DNA of 39,484 nucleotides from Caldifarciminota bacterium (GTDB taxonomy: Bacteria; Hydrothermota; Hydrothermia; LBFQ01): the NCBI GenBank assembly GCA_027003075.1, contig JALWYV010000057.1, positions 1-39,484 of the forward strand, read 5' to 3'. The notes under the pieces are model-generated. The model had not been told where the DNA came from and did not search any database. It saw nothing but the letters and a program-made list of their open reading frames with translations. Below are positions 37,676 through 39,484 of this stretch, piece after piece. The position numbers and the translations under genes are program-made. The first letter of the stretch is position 1. Every line of letters begins with the position of its first letter.

Positions 37676-39484
37676 GTGTTTATCCTTCTGATCTCATCCG
37701 TGTGTTCGGAAAGTCTCGGTGTTCCGGAGTGTGTGGTTGAGTTCAACCAGAGGGTAAAGGTCAACAGGGACGCCTCCCTGACCGTGAGGGAGGATATAAC
37801 CGTTGAGGCGAAAGGAATAAACATCAGGCGGGGTATCTTCAGGGAGTTTCCCACGAAGTACAGGTGGAAGGGTAACAACTACACCGTGGGTTTCAGGGTG
37901 AAGAGGGTTCTACGGGATGGAAAACCTGAAAACTGGTTCACGGAGAAGTTATCCAACGGTGTGAGGGTTTACATAGGGAAGAAGGACGTCTTCCTTGATC
38001 CGGGAACCTACAGGTACACGCTGATGTACGAGACGGACAGGCAACTCGGTTTCTTCAAAGATCACGACGAGCTTTACTGGAACGTGAACGGGACGGGGTG
38101 GAGGCTGCCCATGTTGAAGGTAAGGGCGGCGGTGGAGTTGCCGCGAGGCGTCCCGAAAGATAGCATAAGGTACACGGCCTATACCGGGGGGTACGGTGAG
38201 AGGGGGAAGGACTATAAGGCGTGGGTTGACGAGAAGGGACGGATCCACTTTGAAACTACCCGCCCCCTGATGGCCGGGGAGAACCTTACGGTGGTGGTGG
38301 GGTGGCCGAAGGGGTACGTGAAGGAGCCGGGACTGATACGCAGGCTCACGTGGTTCCTCCGGGATAACGTTCACGTGGCGATCCTGCTCCTCACGGTCGT
38401 TGCCGTCTTCCTTTACTACCTCTGGGCGTGGGCAAAGGTCGGCAAGGATCCGCCGAAGGGAACGATAATGCCGGAGTTCAAGCCTCCAGAAGGCATGTCC
38501 CCCGCGGCCGTCAGGTACGTTATGAAGATGGGGTACGACGACGTGGCTCTGGCAGCCAACCTCCTTGACCTCGCCGTTAAAAGAGGGGTGAAGATTAAGG
38601 AGAGAGGGAAAGGGGATTACACTATCGTACGAATAGGTCAGACACCCGAAGGTCTGCCGGAGGACGAGGTGAAGATGCTGAAGTTAATAGTTGACACCCT
38701 GAATATAGAGAAGGGTAGTTACTCCAAACGGGTAAAGAAGCTTTCAGACAGCCTCTCCATCTCCCTTGCAAGGCTGTGGGGACATCTCTTCCGTCTGAAC
38801 TCTTCCTACGTGGCGATCGGGGTTGTGTTATCGCTCGTGGGCGCACTGCTGGCCTTTCTTATCTCCGGGAGTATTGAGAAGGTGATCAAGATGGTGGTCG
38901 TTCTGGCTGTAAGCATGGGTTTTCTGGCATGGCTTGAGAGCCTTGTAAACAGAAACAAAGTGCTGCTTGTGATCGTACGTACTCTGTTCGTTCTGGTCGT
39001 AGTGGCGGTTTACGTCTTAATTTTCGGAGGTTCCGTTCCGGAGATTACGGCCGTCCTGATCCTCACAGGTATAAATCTCTTCTTCGGAAAGTACATGTCC
39101 GCCCCCACCTACGAGGGCAGGAGGTTGATGGACAGGATAGAGGGTCTAAAGATGTTCCTTGAGACTGCAGAGAAGGAGAGGCTTAAGGCCCTGTTCCCGA
39201 AGGACAGTATACCGAGTATATTTGAGAGGTTCCTGCCCTACGCCCTCGCCTTAGACGTGGTTGAAACGTGGGCGGATAAGTTCGCCGAAGATCTGAAAAG
39301 CGTCGGTTACAGGCCCGAATGGTACGAGGGCCCCCATTACGCACGGTTCACCTCATCCCGTGCCTATTCTGGATTTGTCAGGGATGTAAGCAGTGGAATA
39401 ACGACCGCCGTGGCCTCGGCATCCCAGCCCCCTTCAAGTTCTTCCGGCTTCTCGGGGGGTGGAGGAGGTGGTGGGGAGCGTGGA
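37676..39484 (+). CDS. DUF2207 membrane protein, 3' end cut by window
   Basis: The frame opens with GTG at 37676 and remains open to the last base (603 codons), so the stop lies beyond the window. It has the DUF2207 layout: an extracytoplasmic domain of about 230 residues beginning VEFNQRVKVNRDASLTVREDITVEAKG and containing RRGIFREFPTKYR, a transmembrane helix (AILLLTVVAVFLYYLWAW), the family junction GKDPPKGTIMPEFKPPEGMSPAAVRYVM, a cytoplasmic segment, further helices around residues 380-465, and a Ser/Gly-rich tail (SSSGFSGGGGGGGERG) that is typically near the C-terminus. Function is unknown. The N-terminus VFILLISSVCSESLG is a short signal with no basic residue, and the upstream frame has a stop without another start. 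Confidence 0.85.
   Translation, partial: MFILLISSVCSESLGVPECVVEFNQRVKVNRDASLTVREDITVEAKGINIRRGIFREFPTKYRWKGNNYTVGFRVKRVLRDGKPENWFTEKLSNGVRVYIGKKDVFLDPGTYRYTLMYETDRQLGFFKDHDELYWNVNGTGWRLPMLKVRAAVELPRGVPKDSIRYTAYTGGYGERGKDYKAWVDEKGRIHFETTRPLMAGENLTVVVGWPKGYVKEPGLIRRLTWFLRDNVHVAILLLTVVAVFLYYLWAWAKVGKDPPKGTIMPEFKPPEGMSPAAVRYVMKMGYDDVALAANLLDLAVKRGVKIKERGKGDYTIVRIGQTPEGLPEDEVKMLKLIVDTLNIEKGSYSKRVKKLSDSLSISLARLWGHLFRLNSSYVAIGVVLSLVGALLAFLISGSIEKVIKMVVVLAVSMGFLAWLESLVNRNKVLLVIVRTLFVLVVVAVYVLIFGGSVPEITAVLILTGINLFFGKYMSAPTYEGRRLMDRIEGLKMFLETAEKERLKALFPKDSIPSIFERFLPYALALDVVETWADKFAEDLKSVGYRPEWYEGPHYARFTSSRAYSGFVRDVSSGITTAVASASQPPSSSSGFSGGGGGGGERG

Overview
The window looks like chromosomal DNA from an uncultivated, probably thermophilic, two-membraned bacterium. 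A kdsB gene (LPS Kdo activation), a TonB-dependent receptor, a TolC-like protein, a LolA-like protein and several lipoproteins point to an outer membrane. Heavy use of AGG (Arg) and ATA (Ile) codons and a CRISPR repeat ending in GATTGAAAC are typical of thermophiles. Three secreted proteins end in a C-terminal module resembling type IX-type sorting domains, as found in FCB-like and candidate lineages such as WOR-3/Stahlbacteria or Hydrothermae. The lineage is an inference: no rRNA gene is present.

Layout. 1-692: 3' end of a barrel-like protein. 736-3256 (+): map, infA, PSP1/RicT-like protein, short polyprenyl synthase, all overlapping or nearly so. 3253-7254 (-): CsgG-like lipoprotein, LolA-like protein, Wzz-like chain-length protein, GT4 glycosyltransferase, ABC ATPase. 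7361-8956 (+): FG-GAP/PQQ-type propeller protein. 8957-10672: divergent kdsB and accA. 10730-12889 (+): two paralogous proteins of unknown function. 12846-15707 (-): MidA-like methyltransferase, Uma2-like fragment, pyrG. 15786-18325 (+): c-di-AMP synthase cdaA, its YbbR-domain partner, zinc alcohol dehydrogenase. 18282-20837: divergent TolC-like protein and DprE1-like oxidase. 20838-25493 (-): nadA with a TPR protein, an eight-helix membrane protein, a TonB receptor. 25558-29749 (+): thyX with a zinc ribbon, cvpA-bactofilin-thioesterase, a lipoprotein, rpsT-sufU-ZnuA-like SBP. 29810-35926 (-): VWA protein, icd with a universal stress protein, an AT-richer propeller protein, rpmA-lipoprotein-gpsA. 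35927-36996: a CRISPR leader and a 10-spacer array without cas genes. 37008-39484: a flavoprotein and a divergent, truncated DUF2207 protein.

The most striking genome-scale signal is a TANAAT hexamer 5-13 nt (mostly 6-9) before the start codon of almost every gene that begins a transcription unit, usually without a Shine-Dalgarno sequence. This implies widespread leaderless mRNAs and pins many GTG and TTG starts. With starts fixed this way, six exported or outer-membrane proteins have unusually short, uncharged N-terminal hydrophobic segments. Intergenic DNA is minimal: convergent genes abut or overlap, divergent promoters share 40-80 bp, and I found one convincing intrinsic terminator at a gene end. 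All functional calls rest on reading motifs by eye; no database search was possible.
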